Of a DNA stretch of 64,000 nucleotides, positions 39,325 to 48,878 are shown piece by piece. Made by a program: the position numbers and the translations under genes. The DNA is from Ww85 sp963745765 (lineage in GTDB: Bacteria; Desulfobacterota; Desulfobulbia; Desulfobulbales; Desulfocapsaceae). Numbering within the stretch: position 1 is the stretch's first letter; every line of letters starts with the position of its first letter. The stretch lies in assembly GCA_963745765.1 (NCBI GenBank), contig CAVUYQ010000015.1:377769-441768 (forward strand). Reading direction: 5' to 3'. The notes beneath the pieces are model-generated. The model saw nothing but the letters and a program-made list of their open reading frames with translations. It was not told where the DNA came from and did no database searches.

Positions 39325-39547
39325 GTGTCCCGCACGGCGAACATCAGTTCGCCGTGCATATTGCAGCAGGCCTGGGGCTGGGGGCAATGATTCTTAGCCG
39401 GGAATATTTCAGCCCTTTGGCGGCTTTGCCGACAATACACCGATAAAAGATGGACGGATACGCCTGATTGAAATTCCGGGGATCGGCTTTAAGGCAAAAG
39501 CCAAACTGATGGATCTTTTCGTCAACACCCTGCGGACTGCCGCCTGA
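39325..39547 (+). pseudogene. 3' fragment of a second D-tartrate dehydratase gene
   Basis: The 223 bases are nearly nine-tenths identical by eye to the last 224 bases of tarD (33421-33644), starting at VPHGGHQ and ending at the stop. A one-base deletion in the G-run shifts the frame. The upstream nine-tenths of the gene are absent and the flanks are unrelated. It is the scar of a duplication or recombination that brackets the GntR/TctCBA/aldolase block. Confidence 0.85.
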
Positions 39548-39869
39548 GCTTATTGTTTTATCATCCTGCTGATTCTGCATTGGATTGCCGGTTTTACCAA
39601 GGGCTATTATTTCCTTGCGTCGAATGCCAAGCCCAACCAGCACTCATGCCTGGCACCGGTTGAACCAGGTCGTTATCCCGACTCCTGGCTGATGAAACTC
39701 ATTATAAACAGCCACGACGTGTCATTGTGTTGTTAGGCTTAGTGCTTATTTTGCTGCAGGGAGTCCCGTATCAACCATGATCTCAGTTTCTTGAAATAAC
39801 GAACTGTCATTCCCATGCAAGATCCAAGATCCATAAGAAACAGCAGGATTCAATATGGAGGGAAAAACG
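39548..39869. other. Intergenic region
   Basis: About 320 bases after the tarD fragment without a recognisable gene. A possible ribosome site for the next gene lies at its end. Confidence 0.4.
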
Positions 39870-40643
39870 ATGGCTATTGTTACTATATCCAGACAGATAG
39901 GCAGTCTTGGCGATGAAATAGCCAGGTCGGCAGCTGATAAACTCGGATACGAACAAATCAACAAGTCTCAAATAGGCGAGATTCTCTTAAAACATGGATT
40001 TTCAGGGTCTGATCTTGATAAATACGATGAAAAAAATCCTTCTCTACTGCAGCACCTTTCCGCACAGAAAAATATATTCGGGCATTTAATTCAGGCCGCT
40101 GTCTATGAACTTGCAGCCAAAGGGAATGTTCTGATCGTCGGTCGAGGGGCTCAGGTAATATTAAAAGATATTCCGGGAACCCTGCATGTCAGAATAATCG
40201 CACCCTATGCAACAAGAGTGAAACGGTTAATGGAACACAAGGGAAATAAGAGGAAAAATACGCAGTGGGTCATTCAACAGAGCGATCGCAACTCATCCGG
40301 ATATATTCACACCTATTTTAATGCTAATTGGGACGACAGTGAACTGTATGACCTGGTCTTAAATACACGGACAATGGCACCGAACACTTGTGTCAAAATG
40401 ATCATGCGTGCAGTTGGCACTGATGAGTTCAGGGCAAGCTCTCGAGTGACTGAAAAAATGATTGATCTTGCGTTGACACAGAAAGTGAAAGCGGCCCTGC
40501 TGGAAGTTGACGGATTAGATGAGACCGATCTGGTTGTAGAAAACGGGATAGTCTGTTTCTCAGGATCAGGCATACCCGCTGAGGCACAGGAAGCGTTTGA
40601 AAGAGCCATATCGAACATCAAAGGGATAAAAAAAATAAAATGA
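39870..40643 (+). CDS. Cytidylate-kinase-like protein with C-terminal BON-like domain
   Basis: 257 residues. The N-terminal part has the family's start IVTISRQIGSLGDEIARSAA (P-loop type), then NVLIVGRGAQVILKDIPGTL, HVRIIAPYATRVKRLM and LYDLVLNTRTMAPNTCVKM. The C-terminal 60 residues (LTQKVKAALLEVDGLDETDL, ENGIVCFSGSGIP, ISNIKGIKKIK) look like a BON module. The ATG at 39870 follows GGAGGG; the ATG at 39855 is part of that site's context. It is related to the first two domains of the fusion at 17751 but lacks the receiver. The substrate is unknown; true CMP kinase activity is doubtful. Confidence 0.75.
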   Translation: MAIVTISRQIGSLGDEIARSAADKLGYEQINKSQIGEILLKHGFSGSDLDKYDEKNPSLLQHLSAQKNIFGHLIQAAVYELAAKGNVLIVGRGAQVILKDIPGTLHVRIIAPYATRVKRLMEHKGNKRKNTQWVIQQSDRNSSGYIHTYFNANWDDSELYDLVLNTRTMAPNTCVKMIMRAVGTDEFRASSRVTEKMIDLALTQKVKAALLEVDGLDETDLVVENGIVCFSGSGIPAEAQEAFERAISNIKGIKKIK

Positions 40644-41135
40644 TCGGTTAGGTAGAGAAACAGAGATTGCAATAAACATTCAGAGGTTCTAACCAGCTCC
40701 AGCCTCTCTGACATGGGCAGGGTGGCGGAAACGAGGGTCAGGAGAGAAATGAGTTTCGTCAGCAGTTTCATAATAAACCATCCTCTGTTTGCCTGCCGCA
40801 ATCAGTCGTTGCCGGGATTATGCGGCTTGTTCTGTTTCGCTGGATCGCAACAGCTTTGTTCTGCTGAAACAAGGGGATGCCATATCCTTGCCGAAATAAC
40901 CAGGAAAAGAATGATTTCTTCGGAAAGTACACGTTATAGCCGCAAGCTTCATCTATTCTGCTGCAAATGTCATGCAAAAATCCTGCCATACATACACCTG
41001 CTTTCTAGCAGACAGTATGGACTGAGCTTCTTCCTGACAGAAACAGTCTCGACTTGGCACCCCTGCTTTGACCTCGTTCCCGCACGTTTTCGGATGGCTG
41101 AGTATAACGGTACGGTCAGCTTGAGGTGCGATGTC
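40644..41135. other. Region without a convincing gene
   Basis: A 149-codon plus-strand frame (40713-41159) is cysteine-rich, unlike a real protein and lacks a ribosome site. On the minus strand MKLLTKLISLLTLVSATLP (about 40771 downward) resembles a signal peptide, but the frame runs into the opposite gene. Possibly a remnant. Confidence 0.35.
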
Positions 41136-42572
41136 TTACCGTACCAGGGCGTCCGTTAGTTCGCTGAGGTTTGGCAAATCGTCCAGACCGGCTACCAAGG
41201 AGATGACGCGCTCCGTCTTGTCTGCGGGCCAGCGGGCTAACTCGGCACAGCCCCTGAATTTATCGGCTACCTCCTGGTAGGTGAAAGGGTTGGCAGGGGA
41301 GCCTTTGCCAAAATCAGCCCTGCCGCAAATCGTTCGTCCATCTCTGAGGTGAACTTGAATAATGGTAGTCATCCTGGCGTAGCCGGCAGCTTCAGCTTCA
41401 GGGTGTACCGAGAAGTTCACGCGTTCGATCATCTTTTGCACGTCTTCGCGCAATACTGTCTTGCTGGTGAACTCCGGCAGGTTTGCCCGGCCTTCCAGCA
41501 AGAGAATAGCCATGCAGAATTCCATCGAAAATTTGGCTTGAAGCTCGTCCTGGGGACGGTGATGGATAAGGGCGTTGAGCATGTTGTGATTGGTTCCTAC
41601 CTCAACACGCAGAACCTCGTCTGGCGAGATTTTGTGCCTTTCAATCAGGGCGAGCATGGTGGTCATGCCGGGATGTGTCAGGGAACCCGACGGATGCGGT
41701 TTGATCGAAATGCCGGGCTCACCAAAGGACCAAGGTGCGCCCAGCTTGTTATGAATTGCCTGCAGATCGTAGCCGCCGCCATGGGCCTGGAAAAATCCAC
41801 GGGGGGCTTCGAGGATGTTATCTGCTGCCGTCCAGCCAAGTTCTGCCAGATCACAGGCAACTATCCCCGCTTCTGCGGCCCGGCCGGCGTGGAATGGCTT
41901 GGTCATGGTACCAAAATTTTCACGCAGGCCGCCGCTTTGACTTGCTGCAATTGAGAATGCCCGTTGCAGGGTTTCCGGGTCGAAGCCGCGAAGCCGTCCG
42001 ACAGCACTGGCAGATGCGAAAGGACCGCAGGTCGCTGTGGCGTGAAAACCATGCTGGTAGTGACGGGGAGAAATAGCCTCTGCTATCTTGCACTCCACGT
42101 CAATACCGACGAGATAGGCAGCCAGGAAGTCCCGGCCACTGAGTCCACGGATCTGCGCCTCGGCAAAAGCCGCGGGCAGACAGGGCGCCGTCGGATGGGT
42201 GAGAAGTCCGTACACCCGGTCTTCAGCAACCGCCAACTGGGTATCATCAAAGTCATCGGCATGAATCCCGACGCCATTGGCAAAAGCCGCGAACCGCGCA
42301 GCCGTTTTCATATCCGTTCCTATAATGACACCATCACCGGTACCAGCAAGGCGCTTCAAATATTTCTGCACGATATCAGCCGACGGTGCAATGGAACCGG
42401 CCAGGGCCAACCCAAACCCGTCCAGGATAGACTTTTTCGCCAGGCCTGCAACATCCGGGGGGATGGCGGTAAGCATGGTGGAAAGGACGAAATGGGCAAC
42501 CTCCCGGGTGAGGCCTGCGCCAAGGGATGCATCGAGATGGGGTGTAAAGTGCTTCGGGGCTGAATCAGCCAT
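41136..42572 (-). CDS. MmgE/PrpD family protein
   Basis: 478 residues of the MmgE/PrpD fold: N-terminal helical domain (KKSILDGFGLALAGS, FANGVGIHADDFDDT) and C-terminal lid domain (ISIKPHPSGSLTHPG and KFSMEFCMAILLLEG). Relatives include 2-methylcitrate dehydratase, cis-aconitate decarboxylase and iminodisuccinate epimerase, so it handles a branched or unsaturated polycarboxylate. The ATG at 42572 follows AAGGAGAAAAAT; the ORF start at 42608 lies before this site. It is the only minus-strand gene in the catabolic region and may have its own promoter. Confidence 0.85.
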   Translation of the reverse strand: MADSAPKHFTPHLDASLGAGLTREVAHFVLSTMLTAIPPDVAGLAKKSILDGFGLALAGSIAPSADIVQKYLKRLAGTGDGVIIGTDMKTAARFAAFANGVGIHADDFDDTQLAVAEDRVYGLLTHPTAPCLPAAFAEAQIRGLSGRDFLAAYLVGIDVECKIAEAISPRHYQHGFHATATCGPFASASAVGRLRGFDPETLQRAFSIAASQSGGLRENFGTMTKPFHAGRAAEAGIVACDLAELGWTAADNILEAPRGFFQAHGGGYDLQAIHNKLGAPWSFGEPGISIKPHPSGSLTHPGMTTMLALIERHKISPDEVLRVEVGTNHNMLNALIHHRPQDELQAKFSMEFCMAILLLEGRANLPEFTSKTVLREDVQKMIERVNFSVHPEAEAAGYARMTTIIQVHLRDGRTICGRADFGKGSPANPFTYQEVADKFRGCAELARWPADKTERVISLVAGLDDLPNLSELTDALVR

Positions 42573-42925
42573 ATTTTTCTCCTTCAAGGAAGTAATGAAG
42601 CGGGACATGGAGGATGAAAACGCCGGTTGCTTGAATAGGTATGCTCAGGCCTACCATCTCCATTGTTCTGAAATTTCTAAACAGGAATCGATATCTGTCA
42701 ATAGTCCGGTATTTCTCCTGCCCCATCGGCCCCAACCTGCGGAAGCCTGAAGAACCCGGCTGGTCCCTGTTACAATTGCCGGATAGCTTGTTGAGATTTA
42801 TGAATATCAATAGAATGGTAATTCCCTGTTTTCCTCTGCTGTTCTAGAATGAAGTGGTATGATGAGCGAGCTTCATCACATCCGGTGGCTCATATCATTT
42901 CAGTCAAATAAGTAAAGGTGCTGTC

Positions 42926-43618
42926 GTGCAACAGGAAAAAGATCGGCGGGATGATCCGCGCGCATACGCTGACAGGCTTGCCCGCGAGGCAGTGTCTGCC
43001 GGCAGACCATTAGCCTGGTTTGAACCTTTCTACGCCCGGGCGTTGTCGGATGGGCTGCCTATAACGTGGGCAGACCGGGAGCCAAATCCGAACTTGATCG
43101 CATTGTTTAACCGGGTCATGGTTCCTTCCCGTGCTAAACGCGCGCTGATCGTCGGTTGCGGCTTGGGAGATGATGCCGAATGGATGGCTGAACAGGGATT
43201 TGACGTTACTGCTTTCGACATATCCCGCAGCGCCATAGAAGAGTGCTCCAGACGTTTTCCCGCCTCCATGGTTACTTACGAAACGGTTGATTTGTTTCAA
43301 TCTCCAGCAACATGGGATACCTCCTTTGATGTCGTCGTGGAGGTCTATACACTCCAGGTGCTGCCGCGGACTTTGCGGAGCAGGGCAATAGAGACAATCT
43401 GTCGGTTCGTCTCCCCCGGGGGGACTCTTCTGGTTATTGCCCGGGCTCGCAGCGAGGAGGAACCTGAGGGCTCAATGCCGTGGCCTCTGGTGCGAAAAGA
43501 AACTGAACAATTCTGTGAGTACGGGTTTGCTGAAATATATTTTGAAGATTATCTGGACCGCTCTGGAGATTCAGCGGTGAGACGATTCCGTGCCTGTTAT
43601 CAAAGATCATCGATATAA
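42926..43618 (+). CDS. SAM-dependent methyltransferase, thiopurine S-methyltransferase-like
   Basis: 230 residues, Rossmann-type methyltransferase with motif I ALIVGCGLGDDAEWMAEQGF, the acidic loop VTAFDISRSAIEECSRRF, motif IV SFDVVVEVYTLQVLP and post-motif ISPGGTLLVIARAR-like strand. It begins with GTG preceded by AAGGTG. Related proteins methylate small thiols, selenium or tellurium compounds or halides, but the substrate here is unknown. It stands alone on the plus strand, divergent from the MmgE/PrpD gene. Confidence 0.8.
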   Translation: MQQEKDRRDDPRAYADRLAREAVSAGRPLAWFEPFYARALSDGLPITWADREPNPNLIALFNRVMVPSRAKRALIVGCGLGDDAEWMAEQGFDVTAFDISRSAIEECSRRFPASMVTYETVDLFQSPATWDTSFDVVVEVYTLQVLPRTLRSRAIETICRFVSPGGTLLVIARARSEEEPEGSMPWPLVRKETEQFCEYGFAEIYFEDYLDRSGDSAVRRFRACYQRSSI

Positions 43619-43955
43619 AGACAAAGAAACGTAGCTTTTGCTTATCGTACCGTGTTGCTGTCTGCTGACCTGACAACCAAAACCATCCCTGCCGCGTCCC
43701 GGTAGCCAGGCGTTTGCTGTTCATACCCCCCTCCATCTCTACAATTTCCCGCCTGATATTTTTCTGCCCATAAGGATTGCAATGATACTTTTTTCTATTG
43801 ACAGGAGAAAGCACATATAATAAAAATGGACAGACAGGTATAACCGGTAAGACCAATTTTTGTATTGTCAATAACAGCATGCTCGACGATTGTTCTCAGG
43901 ATATTTCGAGCGGTCAAGAAGGTAAACGAAATTAATTGTAAAGGAGCGGGGACTT
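43619..43955. other. Intergenic region before the TIM-barrel gene
   Basis: 337 bases with no credible gene; the promoter of the following catabolic operon is presumably here. A good ribosome site AAAGGAGCGGGG ends it. Confidence 0.4.
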
Positions 43956-44783
43956 ATGAAACTTTGCTTTAACGCTGGCCCGGAACCGATGGAGGAGTAT
44001 TTCGCCTTTGCCCATGAAAACGGGTTTCCGTGGATGGAATTGAGCTGCAATAATCCAAACAATTTCCTGAACAAGTGGAATCCCAAACGAATCGACGGTA
44101 TCAAGCGGCTCAGGGACAAGTACGGCCTGCGTTATGGGCTTCATTCCGCCTCGTTCGTCAATGCCGCAGAAATCGAGCCGACGGTGAAGGTCGCCGCACA
44201 GCAGCATCTGATTGAGTATGTCAAGCTGGCCCATGCCCTGGAGGCTGAATATATCGTTCTTCACTTTGGCTATCATTTCAGTTTGTTCATGGATGAAGTC
44301 TTCCGCTGCCTGATTGATACCTATAAGCCTGTTGTTGACCTCGCTGAGAAATTCGAGCTGCCGATCGGCATTGAAAACATGAACAAGATGCACGATGACT
44401 GCGAAGTTGCCTATCTCGGCGTTACTCCTGAGGAGCTATCCCGGGTGTTTGATGCCATACCGTCCAAATATTTCGGTCTGACGCTCGATATCGCCCATGC
44501 CAGTCTTCTTCCGGGTGGAGTAAATCCTTTTATTGATCAATTTCCAGGCAGGATTGTCAGCACCCATGTCAGTGACAACGACCTGGTGCTGGATCATCAT
44601 CTGCCGGTGGGAGAGGGCAAGATTGATTTTAAACCGATTTTCCAGCGACTGATCGATGTTGATTTCACGGGTACGCTCAATATCGAACTGCCGCGCAGCA
44701 ATGAAGACCGCTTGTTGAGCAAGAAGCGGTTGGAACCCATCCTGGCTGAACTTGGTGTTCTGGAAACAGCTCTGCAGCCCTAA
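43956..44783 (+). CDS. Sugar phosphate isomerase/epimerase, AP-endonuclease-2 TIM barrel
   Basis: 275 residues. Metal-binding positions of the xylose-isomerase-like barrel are visible: Glu in PIGIENMNKMHDD, Asp/His in GLTLDIAHASLLPG, His in IVSTHVSDND, a second His cluster in LDHHLPVGEGKIDF and Glu in TLNIELPRS. Family members isomerise or epimerise sugars and keto acids with a divalent metal. It is first in the block GntR-TctC-TctB-TctA that follows in the same direction, so a hydroxy- or keto-acid substrate is inferred. Confidence 0.85.
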   Translation: MKLCFNAGPEPMEEYFAFAHENGFPWMELSCNNPNNFLNKWNPKRIDGIKRLRDKYGLRYGLHSASFVNAAEIEPTVKVAAQQHLIEYVKLAHALEAEYIVLHFGYHFSLFMDEVFRCLIDTYKPVVDLAEKFELPIGIENMNKMHDDCEVAYLGVTPEELSRVFDAIPSKYFGLTLDIAHASLLPGGVNPFIDQFPGRIVSTHVSDNDLVLDHHLPVGEGKIDFKPIFQRLIDVDFTGTLNIELPRSNEDRLLSKKRLEPILAELGVLETALQP

Positions 44784-44830
44784 CGCAACGGGGCGAAAAT
44801 GAATCAAACATTCAAAGGATAGACACAAAG

Positions 44831-45583
44831 ATGGTTCCTTTCGGGAAAATGCCCTTTGCTAAATACAAGAGTAAAGGTGCCATTATTGCGGAACAGATCT
44901 TGAGAAAAATCGAGTCCGGCGAATATTCCGCAGGAAGCAAACTGCCGGCTGAAAGGACCATATCTGAACAGATGGGTGTCAGCCGGCCTTCTGTCAGGGA
45001 GGCTATCAGTGCCCTGCAGATTATCGGTATTATTGAAAGTCGCCCCGGTGACGGCAACTATGTTGCAGAACTCCTGGATTTCGGCGGTCTTTCCTATAAG
45101 CTGAAGAATATTTTTGACGAGAGTGACAGCCCTTATGAGATTTTGCAGGCTCGCAGGGTCTTTGAAACAGGTGCGGTTCGCCTGGCCATTGAAGCGGCGA
45201 CCGACGAGGAAATCCAGCATATCACTGATATCTGGGATGAAAAATTCAGGCTGGGACGTTCAGGCGATTACAAGGCCTATACGCAAATGGGCAACGAGCT
45301 GCATTTATCTATCGCCAGGGCCTCTAAAAACAGGATCGTCATAGAGGTAATCGAGCGGCTGCTGGACATTACCGATCAACCCTTATGGCCGCGTATGCGC
45401 GAGCTCTTTCTAGAGCGAAATCCGTCCCAGATCGAACGAATGTTCAATGTACACAGCAGGCTCATCAAGGCCGTTCAGGAGAGGAATTCATATGAGGCGA
45501 TTCTGGCTCGTAGAAGAGCATTTCAATCTGCTGATCGAACAGCTCTACAGCCAGAACTCGTATCACGAATAGGAGTGGCATGA
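44831..45583 (+). CDS. GntR-family regulator, FadR/FCD subgroup (C-terminus frameshifted)
   Basis: 250 residues as read. The HTH is clear (IAEQILRKIESGEYSAGSKL, ERTISEQMGVSRPSVREAIS, ALQIIGIIESRPGDGNYV). The FCD domain follows (EILQARRVFETGAVRLAIEA, MGNELHLSIARASKNRIV). After FNVHSRLIKAVQERNSYEAI the read frame degenerates. A one-base shift near 45510 restores VEEHFNLLIEQLYSQNSYHE with the conserved metal His, ending at 45572. It precedes the second TctCBA set by 106 bases and probably regulates it. Confidence 0.85.
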   Translation: MVPFGKMPFAKYKSKGAIIAEQILRKIESGEYSAGSKLPAERTISEQMGVSRPSVREAISALQIIGIIESRPGDGNYVAELLDFGGLSYKLKNIFDESDSPYEILQARRVFETGAVRLAIEAATDEEIQHITDIWDEKFRLGRSGDYKAYTQMGNELHLSIARASKNRIVIEVIERLLDITDQPLWPRMRELFLERNPSQIERMFNVHSRLIKAVQERNSYEAILARRRAFQSADRTALQPELVSRIGVA

Positions 45584-45689
45584 CAAAAATGTTTAAAGCC
45601 GTCATTTATATAGGTGTGCTTTGACATAACCGCGACAGGTTTATTTAAAACAGAATCTGTCTTTTAACAACACCTGTGAGGAGGAAGTT

Positions 45690-46671
45690 ATGAAAACGTT
45701 AAAATTAAGTTTGGTGGTGGCTCTGGCTATTGGCTTTGTCTGGCAATCCGCGACAACCTTTGCTGCTGAAGACAAGTATCCAAGCAAGCAGATCAACTGG
45801 TACATTCATTCTTCAGCCGGCGGCGGAACCGATATCTTTTCTCGGACGGCAGCGCTCCGGCTCCGAAAAATACTCGGTGTACCGATCGTCATCAGCACCA
45901 TGAGCGGCGGTTCCGGTGCCCGGATGCTCAATTACCTGATGGAGCAGCCTGCCGACGGTTATACGCTCAACACCATCACCAATTCCAACCTCGCTACCAT
46001 GGCTCGCGGAATGACCAATGCAACCAGGGACGACCTGATCGGCATCGCCAGGGGATGTTATGATCCTCAGGCCCTGGTTATTTCCAGCAAGGATGGCGGC
46101 ACTTACAAGGATATGAAAGAGGTAATTGCCAAGGCAAAGGAAAGCCCGGGTAAAATCAAAGTCGGTGTTGCCCATATGGCCAGTATCGATCACGTGGCTG
46201 CCTATGAATTTGCCAAGGCTGCCGGAGTCAAGTTCGAATATGTACCGTTTGACGGCGGTGGAGAAATTATCGTAGCGCTGCTTGGAAAGGTCATCGATGT
46301 TGGTGTCTTGAACCCCAGTGAATTCATGGGCCAGTATGAGGCAGGCAATGTTAAACCGGCCGTCTTCCTGGTCGGAGAAGCGCTTGACAGAATTTCCTGA
46401 TACCCCTACGGCGAAAGATTTGGGTTATGATGTTGAAGTGGCCACCTGGCGTGGTGTTGTCGTCAAGAAGGGAACACCGCCTGAGATCGTAAAAACCCTC
46501 CGGGATGCTTTTGCCAAAAGCATGAGTGGCAAGATCTACCAGAATTATCTGAGAGATAACTCCATGGGACCGGAAAGTGTCATGATCGGAGCGGACTGGG
46601 ATGCCTTCCTGGATAAGAAATGGCCGATCTGGCAGGCAGCAATGAAAGAACTCGGCTACATTAAAAAATAG
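45690..46671 (+). pseudogene. Second TctC-type periplasmic binding protein, one frameshift
   Basis: Signal peptide LSLVVALAIGFVWQSATTFAAE, then the Bug/TctC fold (QINWYIHSSAGGGTDIFSR, STMSGGSGARMLNYL, YVPFDGGGEIIVALL). The frame breaks near 46383. The two parts join as FLVGEA plus LTEFPDTPTAKDLGYDVEV and run to 46671, giving a product of about 326 residues. The start ATG follows GAGGAGGAAG. The sequence departs from the first TctC (35122) enough to imply a different ligand. Confidence 0.82.
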
Positions 46672-46794
46672 CAGATGTGCGGGCGGGGACCGATTGTCAA
46701 CGGGTTCCCGCGACGTCGCGGGCTCAGTCCTGTATAAATGCGAGATCAGGTACATGAGAGGGATTGCGACCGTGCCGGAACGAGAGGATAACCA

Positions 46795-47251
46795 GTGAAT
46801 AATAAAGATTTGCGTATGGCCATCGTGATGATGGTCATATTTATCATCCTTTACGGGATAAGTTTTACCTTCCAGAGTTCAGGCGTGATGCTGAGCCATA
46901 CAACCGCAGCGTTTTTTCCGCGTGTGGTTCTGGTGGTCGCCATGTTCCTGACGTTGATACTCATCATACAGAGTATCCGTAAAGGTCCTGAAAAAGCAGA
47001 GAAGAAAATGGAAAAGGCCGCCTTTTAAGCGGGTCATCCTGTCGATGGCGTCTGCTGTCGGGTTCGGTTTGGGTACCGCGTATCTGGGCACCCTGGTTTC
47101 CATAGCCTTGTTTATCGTTGCCATTATGCTGGCCTGGGGGGTTAGGAGTAAACGGGCCATTATTCTCACCGCGGCACTGACGCCGGTTTTTATTTATCTC
47201 ATTTTTCAAAAAATACTCCTGGTGCAGTTGCCATCCGGAATTTTGATTTAA
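46795..47251 (+). pseudogene. Second TctB subunit, one frameshift
   Basis: GTG start preceded by GAGAGGATAAC. Helix one (IVMMVIFIILYGISFTFQSSG), helix two (VVLVVAMFLTLILIIQSIRK), then frame change near 47010 (KRPPFKRVILSMASA) to helices three and four (LGTLVSIALFIVAIMLAWGV, IILTAALTPVFIYLIFQ) ending at 47251, 13 bases before TctA. Length and order match TctB. Confidence 0.78.
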
Positions 47252-47264
47252 AGGAGCAAGCGAG

Positions 47265-48746
47265 ATGGATCAACTTATGATGGGCTTCATGACCATCATG
47301 GAACCGATGAATTTCCTGGCTGTTTTTGTCGGCGTTCTCGGCGGCATGATTATCGGCGCAATGCCGGGTCTTGACGGCCCCCATGGGAGTAGCGCTCTGC
47401 TTATCCCCTTTACCTATGGCATGCCCCCGGTTCCTGCCATCACCATGCTGGTGAGTCTCTACTGCGGGGCAACCTTTGGCGGATCCATCGCGGCGATCCT
47501 TGTTCATGCACCGGGAACGCCGGCGGCAGCAGCGACAACCTTTGACGGTTACCCGCTGGCGCAGAAAGGACAGGCCGGCAAAGCCCTGGGCATGGCCTGC
47601 ATCAGTTCCGCCATCGGCGGGTTGTTCAGCGTTGTCGTCCTGATCCTGCTGGCTCCTGTACTGGCGGAGATCGCCATCAAGTTCGGTCCGCCGGAATACT
47701 TTGCCCTGGCGATTTTCGGCCTGAGCATGATCAGCAGTCTTGGTTCCAAATCGGTCGTGAAAAACCTGTTGGGCGGGACCATCGGGGTGTTTATTTCCTG
47801 CGTTGGCATGGACAGTATATCCGGTTTCAGCCGCTACGATTTCGGCATCACCCACCTGATGGACGGCATCAGTTTTATTCCGGTAATGATCGGCCTTTTT
47901 GCCGCGACCGAGGTCTTCCGGCAGGCGGAGAACGGCATCCGTAAGGTTGTCATTGATCGTAAAATATCTGGTTTGCTGCCGACCTGGCAGGAAATTAAAT
48001 CGGTCAAGACGACCCTGATTCGTTCATCCTTGATCGGCACATTTATCGGCATTCTTCCGGCCGAAGGGGGCACCGTCGCCTCGTTTATCGGCTACAACGA
48101 GGCCAAACGATTTTCCAAGACACCGGAAAAATTCGGCACCGGCTGTCTTGAGGGCGTTGCCGGCCCGGAATGCGCCAACAATGCCGCCACCGGTGGGGCA
48201 ATGATCCCGACCATGGCCCTGGGGATTCCCGGCAGCGGAACGACTGCTGTTATTCTCGGCGCCTTGCTGGTCCACGGGATGCGTCCGGGCCCTCTGCTGT
48301 TCCTGCAGCATACCAATGTGGTATATGCGGTTTTCGTCGGCATGTTCGTTGCCAACCTGATGTTTCTGGGGCTCGGTCTTGGCGGCGCGAAAATATTTTC
48401 ACAAATTCTTCGTGTGCCCAATTATGTCCTGAGCCCGATTATTCTGGTCCTCTGCGTGGTGGGCACCTATGCGCTGCATAACAATATGGCCGACGTCTGG
48501 ATCATGCTCATTTGCGGCCTGATTGGCTATAAAATGAAATCATACGGTTTTGCCGCAGCACCCATCGTTCTGGGGCTGGTGCTTGGCGAGTTGATCGAAA
48601 TATCATTGCGGCGTTCCCTGATCGTCTTTGACAATAATCCGTTCATCTTTTTCACCAGGCCGTGGTCGCTTGCCTTTATTATTCTGACGATTCTCGGCCT
48701 CTGTTCGCCGGCAATCAGAGTCCTGGTTCGACAATCGCGGGGCTAA
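47265..48746 (+). CDS. Second TctA large membrane subunit
   Basis: 493 residues and intact. Signatures are GAMPGLDGPHGSSALLIPF, YCGATFGGSIAAILVHAPG, TTFDGYPLAQKGQAGKALG, and GSGTTAVILGALLVHGMRPG in the second half. The DGPHG loop in place of the common TVTMG differs from the first TctA, consistent with another substrate. The start ATG follows AAAGGAGC. The ferredoxin/CooS-like cluster begins 132 bases downstream on the same strand. Confidence 0.9.
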   Translation: MDQLMMGFMTIMEPMNFLAVFVGVLGGMIIGAMPGLDGPHGSSALLIPFTYGMPPVPAITMLVSLYCGATFGGSIAAILVHAPGTPAAAATTFDGYPLAQKGQAGKALGMACISSAIGGLFSVVVLILLAPVLAEIAIKFGPPEYFALAIFGLSMISSLGSKSVVKNLLGGTIGVFISCVGMDSISGFSRYDFGITHLMDGISFIPVMIGLFAATEVFRQAENGIRKVVIDRKISGLLPTWQEIKSVKTTLIRSSLIGTFIGILPAEGGTVASFIGYNEAKRFSKTPEKFGTGCLEGVAGPECANNAATGGAMIPTMALGIPGSGTTAVILGALLVHGMRPGPLLFLQHTNVVYAVFVGMFVANLMFLGLGLGGAKIFSQILRVPNYVLSPIILVLCVVGTYALHNNMADVWIMLICGLIGYKMKSYGFAAAPIVLGLVLGELIEISLRRSLIVFDNNPFIFFTRPWSLAFIILTILGLCSPAIRVLVRQSRG

Positions 48747-48878
48747 AAAGGGAAAAGACGCAGGAGGAATCTGCGATGATAGCAGCGCCACCTGTGAAGA
48801 GGGCCTGGACTAGCAAGTAATAGTGCTCTTCCCCGTAATACAGGATAATTTTCTGAATCTTCAGCAAGGGAGTTGTTT

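Noticed and set aside
40713..41159. 149-codon plus-strand frame between the cytidylate-kinase-like and MmgE/PrpD genes
   Set aside because: Cysteine- and serine-rich, no ribosome site, overlaps the end of the opposite gene.
41349..41954. 201-codon plus-strand frame inside the MmgE/PrpD gene
   Set aside because: Antisense shadow; the minus-strand gene has full family motifs and this frame has none and no ribosome site.
47199..47855. 218-codon minus-strand frame inside the second TctA gene
   Set aside because: Rich in H, Q, R and D as shadows of GC-rich membrane genes are; no motif.
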